Below are positions 53,001-62,868 of a DNA stretch of 64,000 nt, piece by piece. Every line of letters starts with the position of its first letter. Positions within the stretch are counted from its first letter, which is position 1. The stretch comes from Aerophototrophica crusticola. Lineage in GTDB: Bacteria; Pseudomonadota; Alphaproteobacteria; Azospirillales; Azospirillaceae. The notes under the pieces were generated by a model, which saw nothing but the letters and a program-made list of their open reading frames with translations, made no database searches and was not told the DNA's origin. The translations under genes and the position numbers were made by a program. The stretch lies in contig MOEB01000001.1 in NCBI GenBank assembly GCA_001939945.1, positions 389,595 to 453,594 of the forward strand, given 5' to 3'.

Positions 53001-54188
53001 TCAGCCCTGCTGCTGCTGCTGCACCGGCTGCGGCGCGCAGGGGGCCGGCTGGGCGTCGGGCAGGGGGGTGCCGTCCACCACTGCCGCGGGGGCCGAGGGC
53101 GGGCAGGGGATGGCAGCGGCGGCGCAGGGGGTTGACGCCATGGCCAAGGTCGGGCCCACCGGTGTCGGCAGGGTCCCGCCCTGCGGCTGGCTGTTGGTCG
53201 TGCCGGTGATGGAGGTGCGGATCTTCACCACCTTCTGCAACAGGTCGAACCAGAAGGGCGCGCCCAGGGACAGGGCGAAGCCGGTGATCAGCCAGCCCAG
53301 CACGAGGGTCACCCATCCCGTCGCGTCCCCAGGCGCCCCCTGGGACCAGCCCAGGGGCAGGGAGCCGACGCTGGTATAGGCTGATATGGCCGCCTGGGTC
53401 TGGCACTGGATGACCGCAGCGGCGGCATCGGTCTGCGCCTGCCCGCCGGTCGTGGCGACGGCGTCCGCCTTGCCGCACAGGCTGCCGCCCATGGGGCCGC
53501 TGATGGTCTGCTGCGCCGTGGTCACCGCCACCTCGCGGGCCACGTCATCCCGCCAGAGGTCCTCCACGATGTGGATGGTGCTGGCGTTCACCGCCACGGC
53601 CAGGACGAACCCGGCGGTCAGGTTGATGACGTGGACCTTGCGTTTGTACCAGCCGCCCACCCGGTCCATCATCTGGTCGTACCAGGCGGCGATGGCGTCC
53701 TCCGCCGCGATGGCCCGGCGCTGGGCATCGGCCAGGACCAGGCCCAGGCTCTTCCGCAACTCCCCATCCGGCAGCTTTGACACCAGCTCCTGCGCGTCGG
53801 CAAAGGTGAAGGCGGGGTCCCCTGGCGGCCTGGTCGCCCCTTCGGCCCCCGCCTGGGCTCCGTGAAGCACGTCCAGCAGGCTGATGGCGAAGACCCGGCT
53901 GGGGATGGCGCTGGGCGTGTCGCTGCCCTGGGCCAGGTTGTTGATGAGGGGGTGGGCCAGCACCTGGTCGGCCAAGCCGGCATAATTGCCCTGGTTCGGC
54001 GCGGCCCCGCTGCCGGCCTTCAGCTCCGTCCGCAGCAGCCAGGCCAACGCCGTGCGCAGCACCCCGGCCCGCAGCTTGAACGCGGCGGCAATGCTTTCCG
54101 TGATGGCGGTGACGACGATGCTCAGGACCAGATAGACCAGGACCAGCCCCAACGCCACGTCGATGATCTTCGACAAATCCACCGACAT
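53001..54188 (-). CDS. Membrane protein of unknown function
   Basis: A 395-residue protein not assigned to a named family. It has an N-terminal helix (IIDVALGLVLVYLVLSIVV), a long soluble helical part with DAQRRAIAAEDAIAAWYDQMMDRVGGWYKRK, a helix VINLTAGFVLAVAVNAST, a small Cys-containing loop (SLCGKADAV and VIQCQTQ), a last helix VTLVLGWLITGFALSLGAPF and then FWFDLLQKVVKIRTS. The W-F-D-L-L-x-K-x-V-x-I-R end of the last helix recurs in a set of uncharacterised bacterial membrane proteins. The tail is low-complexity and Pro/Gln-rich, ending QPVQQQQQG. GGGAGGGGG precedes the ATG. It is divergent from rpsD. Confidence 0.75.
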   Translation of the reverse strand: MSVDLSKIIDVALGLVLVYLVLSIVVTAITESIAAAFKLRAGVLRTALAWLLRTELKAGSGAAPNQGNYAGLADQVLAHPLINNLAQGSDTPSAIPSRVFAISLLDVLHGAQAGAEGATRPPGDPAFTFADAQELVSKLPDGELRKSLGLVLADAQRRAIAAEDAIAAWYDQMMDRVGGWYKRKVHVINLTAGFVLAVAVNASTIHIVEDLWRDDVAREVAVTTAQQTISGPMGGSLCGKADAVATTGGQAQTDAAAAVIQCQTQAAISAYTSVGSLPLGWSQGAPGDATGWVTLVLGWLITGFALSLGAPFWFDLLQKVVKIRTSITGTTNSQPQGGTLPTPVGPTLAMASTPCAAAAIPCPPSAPAAVVDGTPLPDAQPAPCAPQPVQQQQQG

Positions 54189-54330
54189 CCCCAACCCCCT
54201 CCCGCTTGTGCATAGGTCCGTTGCGACCGGTGCGAGTGTGCGTCAGCAGACCACCTAGACGGAAGGGGTAATCTTTAGGGTAGCTACCTGGCGCATGGCC
54301 GCCCCACAGCGCGGGCCGGGCGCGCAGGGT

Positions 54331-54358
54331 TTGACTCGGCCGCGCCGATCCGTATAGT
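54331..54358 (+). promoter_or_regulatory. Sigma-70-type promoter of rpsD
   Basis: TTGACT, 16 bases, then TATAGT. Transcription would begin near 54365 and give a leader of about 170 bases before the rpsD ATG. In other bacteria S4 represses its own operon by binding mRNA, so the long leader could hold such a site; no known fold was recognised in it. Confidence 0.75.
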
Positions 54359-54533
54359 GCCGCCCTCATTCCTGGGAAGGCGGGCGCGGCGTTCGGTGGC
54401 GTCCCGTCCCCGGTTTTGCCTTTTACCCTACGGGGGACAGGGCATCACGCGTGGGAACTACCGGGACAACAAGGGCCAGCCGAATGGCGGCCCCCATCAG
54501 AAACGGCCGCCCCCGGCGGCTGGTGGAGCAGCG

Positions 54534-55148
54534 ATGAGCAAGCGTATCCAGGCCAAGTACAAGATCGACCGCCGCCTTGGCGTCAACCTCTGGGGCCGGG
54601 CCAAGTCCCCCATCAACAAGCGCGAGTACGGCCCCGGCCAGCACGGCCAGCGCCGCAAGAAGCCGTCCGACTTCGGCCTGCAGCTGATGGCCAAGCAGAA
54701 GCTGAAGGGCTACTACGGCAACATCGGTGAGAAGCAGTTCCGCCGCCTGTACCAGGAGGCCGTGCGCCGCAAGGGCGACAGCGGCGAGAACCTGATCCAG
54801 CTGCTGGAGCGCCGCCTGGACGCCGTGGTCTACCGCATGAAGTTCGCGCCGACCCCGTTCGCCGCGCGCCAGATCATCAACCACGGCCACATCAAGGTGA
54901 ACGGCAAGCGCGTCAACATCCCGTCCTACATGATCAAGGACGGCGATGTGGTCGAGGTGCGTGAGAAGGCCAAGTCCTTCGCCCTGATCATGGAAGCCAT
55001 CCAGTCCGGTGAGCGGGACTTCCCCGATTACATGACCGTGGACACCGGCAACTTCAAGGGCACCTTCCTGCGCGCCCCGGCCCTGTCCGACGTGCCGTAC
55101 CCCACCCAGATGGAGCCGAACCTGGTGGTCGAGTTCTACTCCCGCTAA
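54534..55148 (+). CDS. rpsD: 30S ribosomal protein S4
   Basis: A 204-residue primary rRNA-binding protein of the small subunit. The start [20 protein letters not shown], the [14 protein letters not shown] loop and the S4 RNA-binding domain ([38 protein letters not shown]) are all typical. The upstream frame is open but TGGTGGAGCAGCG before this ATG and the family start decide it. The gene stands alone here, away from the alpha operon, as in other alphaproteobacteria, and ends at a strong terminator. Confidence 0.97.
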   Translation: MSKRIQAKYKIDRRLGVNLWGRAKSPINKREYGPGQHGQRRKKPSDFGLQLMAKQKLKGYYGNIGEKQFRRLYQEAVRRKGDSGENLIQLLERRLDAVVYRMKFAPTPFAARQIINHGHIKVNGKRVNIPSYMIKDGDVVEVREKAKSFALIMEAIQSGERDFPDYMTVDTGNFKGTFLRAPALSDVPYPTQMEPNLVVEFYSR

Positions 55149-55174
55149 GGTTCCGGTCCCCTCAGGGACAGACG

Positions 55175-55211
55175 AAGGGCCGCTCCCCCGGGGGCGGCCC
55201 TTTTCGTTTTT
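55175..55211 (+). terminator. Rho-independent terminator of rpsD
   Basis: GGGCCGC / GCGGCCC arms with a CCCCCGGGGG-type centre are followed by TTTTCGTTTTT, 26 bases after the rpsD stop. Confidence 0.93.
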
Positions 55212-55281
55212 CACCATCTGGTGCTTGACCAGACAACAACGGATATGGAACCTGAACCACCTTTCAAGTTCGGGGTGGCCC

Positions 55282-56175
55282 ATGGTTGTCCGTTTCCTGT
55301 CCCGCCTGCTGGCGTCCCTGGCCCTGCTCTGGGCCCCCGCCACCCTCGCCAAGCCGGCGGAGTTCAAAAGCGACCGCATCAGCGTGGATGTGCGCGGCAC
55401 CGGCCCGGACGTGGTGTTGATCCCCGGCACGGCCTCGTCGCCGGAGGTGTGGGAGAGCACGGTGGCCGCCCTGCCGGGCTACCGCTACCACCTGGTCCAT
55501 GTGGCGGGCTTCGCCGGCAAGCCTGCCGGGGCCAACAGCGCCACGGGCCCCTTGCTGACCCCCGTGGCGGATGAGATCGCGCGATACGTCTCCACTGCGG
55601 GCCTGAAGCAGCCGGCCCTGGTCGGCCACTCCCTGGGCGGTACCCTGGCCATGCTGGTCGCCACCCGCAAGCCGGAGTCGGCGGGCAAGGTGATGGTGGT
55701 GGACATGCTGCCCTTCCTGGGCGTGCTGTTCGGCCCGCCCGGCACCACGGCCCAGAGCGTGGAACCCGTGGCCGCCCAACTCCGCGCCAAGACCGCCGCG
55801 TCCAGCGGGGACGACCGCCGCAAGGTGGTGGAGGCGACCATGGCTACCATGGTGACCTCGCCCGAGCTGCGCGCCGCCCCCATCGCCCACACCCTGGCCA
55901 CCGACCCGGCCCTGTCCGGCCAGGCGCTGTACGAGCTGATCACCACCGACCTGCGCCCGGCCCTGAAGGACCTGAAGGCCCCCCTGACCGTCCTCTGGGT
56001 CCGCCCGCCCACCGTGCCGCTGACGGAGGAGCAGCTGGGCATGGTCTACAAGCTCTCCTACGCCACCGCCCCCCAGGCCCAGCTCAAGCACATCCCGAAC
56101 AGCCTGCACTTCATCATGTTCGACCAGCCGGAGGCGTTCCGGAAGGAGCTGGGGGCGTTCCTGAAGGGGTCGTGA
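55282..56175 (+). CDS. Exported alpha/beta hydrolase
   Basis: A 297-residue hydrolase with a signal peptide (MVVRFLSRLLASLALLWAPA, cut near LAK). The fold shows VVLIPGTASSPEVWE (oxyanion strand), nucleophile Ser117 in LVGHSLGGTLA and a late His in IPNSLHFIMFDQPEAF. The acid residue is not obvious. It is likely a periplasmic esterase or lipase-like enzyme with unknown substrate. It lies just after the rpsD terminator and converges on the SPL-like gene with a four-base gap. Confidence 0.85.
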   Translation: MVVRFLSRLLASLALLWAPATLAKPAEFKSDRISVDVRGTGPDVVLIPGTASSPEVWESTVAALPGYRYHLVHVAGFAGKPAGANSATGPLLTPVADEIARYVSTAGLKQPALVGHSLGGTLAMLVATRKPESAGKVMVVDMLPFLGVLFGPPGTTAQSVEPVAAQLRAKTAASSGDDRRKVVEATMATMVTSPELRAAPIAHTLATDPALSGQALYELITTDLRPALKDLKAPLTVLWVRPPTVPLTEEQLGMVYKLSYATAPQAQLKHIPNSLHFIMFDQPEAFRKELGAFLKGS

Positions 56176-56179
56176 ACCC

Positions 56180-57271
56180 TCACGTCCAATACAGGATGCG
56201 CGCCCCCGGCAAGGCCCGGGGCACCGCGTCCTCGAACCAGACCTTCATCCGCTTCATCTGGGCGGGCAGGTAGACGTATTTGACCGAGCGGAACTTGGTC
56301 ATCTTCCTGGCGCGCTGCTCCTCGTCCATCTCCAGCTTGCTGGCGGGGTACCAGCCCGTCAGCACCTCCTTGCTGCCGGGGGTGAAGCGGTGGGTGATCA
56401 ACTCCACCGACAAATCCAGGCCCGGCACGGGGGCCAGCCGGGCGGCCACGTCATCCAGCAGCGCGCCATAGGCCTCCTCCCAGCCCTCCATGGGCATGAT
56501 CGGGGCGATGGTCAGGCCGACGGGATAGCCGGCGAGGGCCATGCGTCGCATGGCGTCCAGCCGGGCGGGCAAAGGCGCCGTGCCGCCCTCGAACTTGCGG
56601 GCCAGGGGGGCGGCGTTGACGCTGAACCGCACCCGGGTGCGCCGCCGGTGGGGCAGGCCCAACAGGGGGCCCACATCGTCGAACTTGGTGGTGAAGCGCA
56701 GCTGCACCGCCTCTTCCCACGCCCCGAAGAAGCGGATGAACTCGGACAGCGAACCCGTCAGGTGCTCGATCCCCAGCGGGTCGGTGTAGCAGGAGGCCTC
56801 GAACGTCGTCCCCTCCGCCTGCCGCTCCCCCGCCTTGCTGGTCACGTTGCCCTTGCCCAGGTAGGCGCGCAGGTTGCCCAATATGTCCGGCAGGTTGGCA
56901 TAGGCCCGGGTGACCGGCGGCCCGCCCAGGGAGCCGGCGAGGTAGCAGTACTGGCAGTGCGCCGGGCACCCCTCCGCCAGGTCCACCCGCCAATCCGCGC
57001 TGGGCGGGATCGGCTGCAACCGCATCTTCCCCGGCGGGGCCACCACCACGGCCAGGGTGTTCTTCGCGTCAATATAGGCCCGGCGCGGGTCGTCATTGTT
57101 CAGCCCCGTCAGCCGGTCCCCGTTCAGCTCCGACACCGCCAGCCCCAGCCCGCGCATCCGCGCCACCATCCGCTGCCCGTGCTCCCACCCCAGCGCGGAC
57201 TTGGTCACCAGCACCCGCTTGGGCATCCAGAGCTTCGGGGCGGGGGCAGGCAGGTCCAGGGGCAGGGCCAT
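56180..57271 (-). CDS. Spore photoproduct lyase family radical SAM protein
   Basis: A 363-residue radical SAM protein. The cluster motif is CPAHCQYC (Cys102, 106, 109). It matches B. subtilis SplB from recall along its length: KNTLAVVVAPP, LAEGCPAHCQYCYLAGSLGG, RAYANLPDIL, FEASCYTDPLGIEHLTGSL, LRFTTKFDDV, RVRFSVNA, GYPVGLTIAPIMPMEGWEEAY and ELITHRFTPGSKEVL. Cys161 in FEASCYTD aligns with the hydrogen-donating Cys141 of SplB. SplB repairs the UV spore photoproduct in spores; this organism shows no sign of sporulation, so the natural lesion or substrate is unclear. Confidence 0.92.
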   Translation of the reverse strand: MALPLDLPAPAPKLWMPKRVLVTKSALGWEHGQRMVARMRGLGLAVSELNGDRLTGLNNDDPRRAYIDAKNTLAVVVAPPGKMRLQPIPPSADWRVDLAEGCPAHCQYCYLAGSLGGPPVTRAYANLPDILGNLRAYLGKGNVTSKAGERQAEGTTFEASCYTDPLGIEHLTGSLSEFIRFFGAWEEAVQLRFTTKFDDVGPLLGLPHRRRTRVRFSVNAAPLARKFEGGTAPLPARLDAMRRMALAGYPVGLTIAPIMPMEGWEEAYGALLDDVAARLAPVPGLDLSVELITHRFTPGSKEVLTGWYPASKLEMDEEQRARKMTKFRSVKYVYLPAQMKRMKVWFEDAVPRALPGARILYWT

Positions 57272-57317
57272 GGGGTGGCTCCAGGCAACGCGTGGGGAGC
57301 CGGGACAACAGGGCCTG

Positions 57318-58634
57318 TCAGCGTTGGTCCCCTGTGGGGCCCTGCTGCTGGGGCCGATCCCGGGAGGTGTTCAACACACCCCTGGGCCCGCGGGCCACGA
57401 TCAGGTGCTCGCCCTGTGGCAGGACCAGGACCGGCATCCTCTCACCCTGCCTCACCAGCACCTGGTCCACGGGGACAAACCTCTCGGGGTCCTCCTTGGC
57501 TGCGAAGGCCTGGACCAGGCACGGCCGGGCGGAACCACACATCCACGGTGGAATGGGCACGTCGTCACGCAATCCCCCCATCCGCAGCCAATCCGGACGG
57601 CCTGACTGGTCCCTGGGGCGGGGGTGGACGACCTGGATGTCTGTTCCCGGCCCTGCCTGCCGCCAGATTGTCCCGTCGCCTTTCACCGGGACGAAAGGCT
57701 CGGTCTGGCCCGAGAGCCTGAGCAATGTCGTATAGCCGGGCGTCTCCAGGTCGCGTCGGTCCTGGGGGGAGAAGGAGACTTGATCCACGGAAAGCGGGTC
57801 TGACCCTGTCAACTCGGCGACGTACTGGCCCAGGGACTTGTATCCAGGCCCAGTCACCTTGGCCCCATGTCCAAACCCGACATGGACCAGGACCTTGGAA
57901 TTGGGCTCCGTTTCGATGCCGCGCACCAGCTTTTCGGCAGCCGCCCTTTCCCGCTGGTCAATGCACTTTTCCCGCGTCTCCGCCGTGATCTCGCAATCCG
58001 GCGCAGCATCATAGGTGACCAGCTTATAGCCCAGGCCGACGGCTGTCCGGATCAGGTCCGCATAGATCGGCTCATCCGTCAGGACGCCGTAAGGGCTGCG
58101 AACCGGGGCGGCGTCCCGCCATTCGGACCCGCCAGCAATGGTCGGGAAGGCTTCCGCGGCGAAGTGGGTAAATCCCGCCTGCCGCAGGCTGACCAGCAGC
58201 CGGAGGGTGAAGGCCCGGTGCATGGGCACGTGGTGGGCCTCATTGATGAAGACGACGCGGCGCCCCTGGGCAGCCCGCGCGATCCCATCAAGGGCCGGCA
58301 AGGCGGCTGTTGCCTGTGCGGCGTCCTCATCACTTTCCGGAGGTGGGGCATCCCGGCCCCGGTTGAACACGCTGATCGCCTCATCATGGCGGCCGACATA
58401 GGACAGGTTCATGGCGAGTTGCGAGAGGAGAACCGCTTCCTTCCCCAGCACGGCTTCAACCCCGACCGCCATGGACTCTGTCGTCATGGACAGGGCTGCT
58501 TCGGCATCTGCCAAGCCCTGCAGGTAATCGAATGGCCTTTGCGACCCGCCTTGTCCCGGGGAAGCCCCCACGGTGCCGGCCAGGATGCCCATCGTGAGAA
58601 GAAACGGCGCGAAGACAAGGCGCATCGGGGCCAT
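57318..58634 (-). CDS. Exported protein with EreA/ChaN-like catalytic motifs
   Basis: A 438-residue protein with a signal-like N terminus (MRLVFAPFLLTMGILAGTVG) and a short helical repeat region (about 40-95). The core carries VVFINEAHHVPMHRAFTLRLL (Glu132, His134, His135), FTHFAAEAF (Glu161) and KVLVHVGFGHGAKV (His251, His256), the pattern of the erythromycin esterase/ChaN/TIKI fold, which uses Glu and His for metal-linked hydrolysis or haem binding. The true activity is unknown. The C-terminal ~130 residues are poorly conserved-looking. The start may be three codons later. Confidence 0.7.
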   Translation of the reverse strand: MAPMRLVFAPFLLTMGILAGTVGASPGQGGSQRPFDYLQGLADAEAALSMTTESMAVGVEAVLGKEAVLLSQLAMNLSYVGRHDEAISVFNRGRDAPPPESDEDAAQATAALPALDGIARAAQGRRVVFINEAHHVPMHRAFTLRLLVSLRQAGFTHFAAEAFPTIAGGSEWRDAAPVRSPYGVLTDEPIYADLIRTAVGLGYKLVTYDAAPDCEITAETREKCIDQRERAAAEKLVRGIETEPNSKVLVHVGFGHGAKVTGPGYKSLGQYVAELTGSDPLSVDQVSFSPQDRRDLETPGYTTLLRLSGQTEPFVPVKGDGTIWRQAGPGTDIQVVHPRPRDQSGRPDWLRMGGLRDDVPIPPWMCGSARPCLVQAFAAKEDPERFVPVDQVLVRQGERMPVLVLPQGEHLIVARGPRGVLNTSRDRPQQQGPTGDQR

Positions 58635-58710
58635 GCCAATCCAGGTGGGTTTGGCGTAGGCTTAGCCCCCGCACACCCCGCGCGCAATCGATACGAAGCC
58701 GATACGAACT

Positions 58711-58736
58711 GGGCCGCCCCGTCGCCAGGGCGGCCC
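58711..58736 (-). terminator. Hairpin downstream of grxD
   Basis: GGGCCGCCC / GGGCGGCCC, perfect 9-bp arms with an 8-base loop, about 28 bases after the grxD stop. No T tract is seen. Confidence 0.6.
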
Positions 58737-58764
58737 GCCGTACTCACACTGGAACCCTGAAAGC

Positions 58765-59100
<336 letters not shown>

Positions 59101-59233
59101 TGCTCTCGACCCCTTGGTGCGTCCGGGCCTGCCGGACGACTGGCCCCTATCTCGGCCAGGATGATGGAACAGGTGGGGATGGCAGACAAGGCCGTGAAGG
59201 CCCGGCCCCTGCAAGCCAGCCCCCCGGCGCGGC

Positions 59234-59473
59234 TCACGCGTCTTTCGGCACGGCCGTCGTCAGGGCCAGGGCGTGCAGCTCGTTGCCCATGCGGCCCTTC
59301 AGGGCGGCGTACACCAGCTGGTGCTGGGCCACGCGGGTCTTCCCCTTGAAGGTGGCGGACTCCACATAGGCCGCGTAATGGTCACCGTCGCCCCGAAGGT
59401 CGTCGATGCGCACCACCGCGTCCGGCAGGGCCTCACGGATCATCCGCTCGATCTCGCCCGCTTCCATCGCCAT
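59234..59473 (-). CDS. bolA: BolA family protein
   Basis: A 79-residue BolA/YrbA-type protein: IERMIREALPDAVVRIDDLRGDGDHYAAYVES, FKGKTRVAQHQLVYAALKGRMGNELHALAL. The His in HQLVYAAL is a cluster-ligand position in BolA-Grx complexes. AGGAAAGGGGACC stands before the ATG. The gene sits between purL and grxD, an order found in many alphaproteobacteria, and works with the CGFS glutaredoxin in Fe-S handling. Confidence 0.95.
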   Translation of the reverse strand: MAMEAGEIERMIREALPDAVVRIDDLRGDGDHYAAYVESATFKGKTRVAQHQLVYAALKGRMGNELHALALTTAVPKDA

Positions 59474-59554
59474 CGTCGGTCCCCTTTCCTGCTGGCCGAG
59501 GGCATCAACTCTTGATGCCCCCGGAGGCCGGCGACTGCCGGCCCGCGGGCGCGT

Positions 59555-59604
59555 GCCCGCGAAAGCCAAGCCCGCGGATGCGGGCGCCCGGCGCCTGAGG
59601 GCGC
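59555..59604 (+). repeat. Dispersed GC-rich repeat, family 2, copy 2
   Basis: GCCCGCGAAAGCCAAG, GCCCGCGGATGCGGGC (a perfect hairpin) and CGCCCGGCGCCTGAGGGCGC. It matches the segment at 4847-4896 in about 43 of 50 bases. A further hairpin GGCCGGC-GACT-GCCGGCC lies just to its left. It separates purL from bolA. Confidence 0.7.
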
Positions 59605-59609
59605 ACGAA

Positions 59610-61819
<2,210 letters not shown>

Positions 61820-61823
<4 letters not shown>

Positions 61824-62509
61824 GACAGGGACTCCAGCAGGCTGTCGAAGAAGGCGCGGCCGTCGGTGTTGCCGTGCAGGGGCTCGAAGGCGCGTTCCGG
61901 GTGGGGCATCATGCCCAGCACGTTGCGCTTCTCGTTCAGGATGCCGGCGATGTTGTTCATGGCGCCGTTGGGGTTGCCCTCCGCGTCCGCGGCACCGGCC
62001 GCGCCCACATAGCGGAAGGCCACCCGGCCCTCGCCCTCCAGCCGCTTCAGCGTCTCCCCATCCGCCACATAGTTGCCCTCGCCGTGGCCGACGGGGATGC
62101 GGATGGTCTGGCCGGCCTGGTAGTGGGCAGTGAAGGGGCTGTCGGTGGTCTCCACCTTCAGGTCCACCGTCTTGCAGATGTATTTCAGGGTCTTGTTGCG
62201 GATCAGCGCACCCGGCAGCAGCCCGGCCTCCGTCAGGATCTGGAAGCCGTTGCAGATGCCCATGACGCGCACGCCCTTGGCCGCCCGCTCCCGCACCACG
62301 GCCATGATGGGGCTGTGGGCCGCCATGGCGCCGCAGCGCAGGTAGTCGCCATAGGAGAACCCGCCGGGGACGGCGATCACGTCCACCTCCGGCAGTTCCG
62401 TATCCTTGTGGAAAGCCATGTGGGGCTTGCTTCCCGACACCTGCTCCAGGGCGGCCGCCACGTCGCGGTCGCAGTTGGAGCCGGGGAAGACGATGACGGC
62501 GGACTTCAT
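61820..62509 (-). CDS. purQ: Phosphoribosylformylglycinamidine synthase subunit I (glutaminase)
   Basis: A 229-residue class I glutamine amidotransferase that supplies ammonia to Pur[33 protein letters not shown], the nucleophile Cys in [19 protein letters not shown] and the His-Glu pair in [11 protein letters not shown] are present. The frame is open 19 codons upstream, but the ATG giving [16 protein letters not shown] is the family start. It is the first gene of the purQ-purL-bolA-grxD run. Confidence 0.96.
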
Positions 62510-62746
62510 CCCGCGGACCCGTTCCGTGAATGGGGAAGGGCTGCCGGCACCGGATGGGGCCGTCACCCCGATGCCGCCGCACCCTAATGGCCGAGGGGGT
62601 GGATTGCAAGGCGGGCCGCCTTTGCCGCGGCCATGGCAGCCCGGCGGAAACCGTTCGTCTCCCGACCCTTCATCACAGGCCGGACCACAGAATTTTTGTG
62701 GGAATACAGGCTCTTGCGGATGTCGGCAGGTCTTCCCACGTCAGGA

Positions 62747-62762
62747 CTTTCGAAATCGAAAG
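62747..62762. promoter_or_regulatory. Inverted repeat before the 31-codon gene
   Basis: CTTTCGA-AA-TCGAAAG has perfect 7-bp arms, ten bases before the small gene. It could be an operator, or part of the divergent purQ control region. No regulator is evident. Confidence 0.35.
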
Positions 62763-62772
62763 TGGGATTCCC

Positions 62773-62868
62773 ATGTCGCTCTATGACAAGCTCAGCATCG
62801 TCGTCATCGGCTTCGGCTCTTTCGTGGGCATGAAGTACGGCCTCTACCTGCTCTGGGCCTCCAATTAA
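62773..62868 (+). CDS. Tiny single-helix membrane protein (31 residues)
   Basis: MSLYDKLSIVVIGFGSFVGM begins a 31-residue protein with one hydrophobic helix and the end LLWASN. It is set off by an inverted repeat and a weak AGTGGGA site. Its TAA overlaps the TAA of the convergent sensor kinase. Length, a plausible helix and a clear ATG support it, but the coding evidence is thin. Confidence 0.4.
   Translation: MSLYDKLSIVVIGFGSFVGMKYGLYLLWASN

Noticed and set aside
62510-62772. purS upstream of purQ
   Set aside because: No frame in this stretch resembles PurS; the longest frames are shadows of purQ or unstructured.
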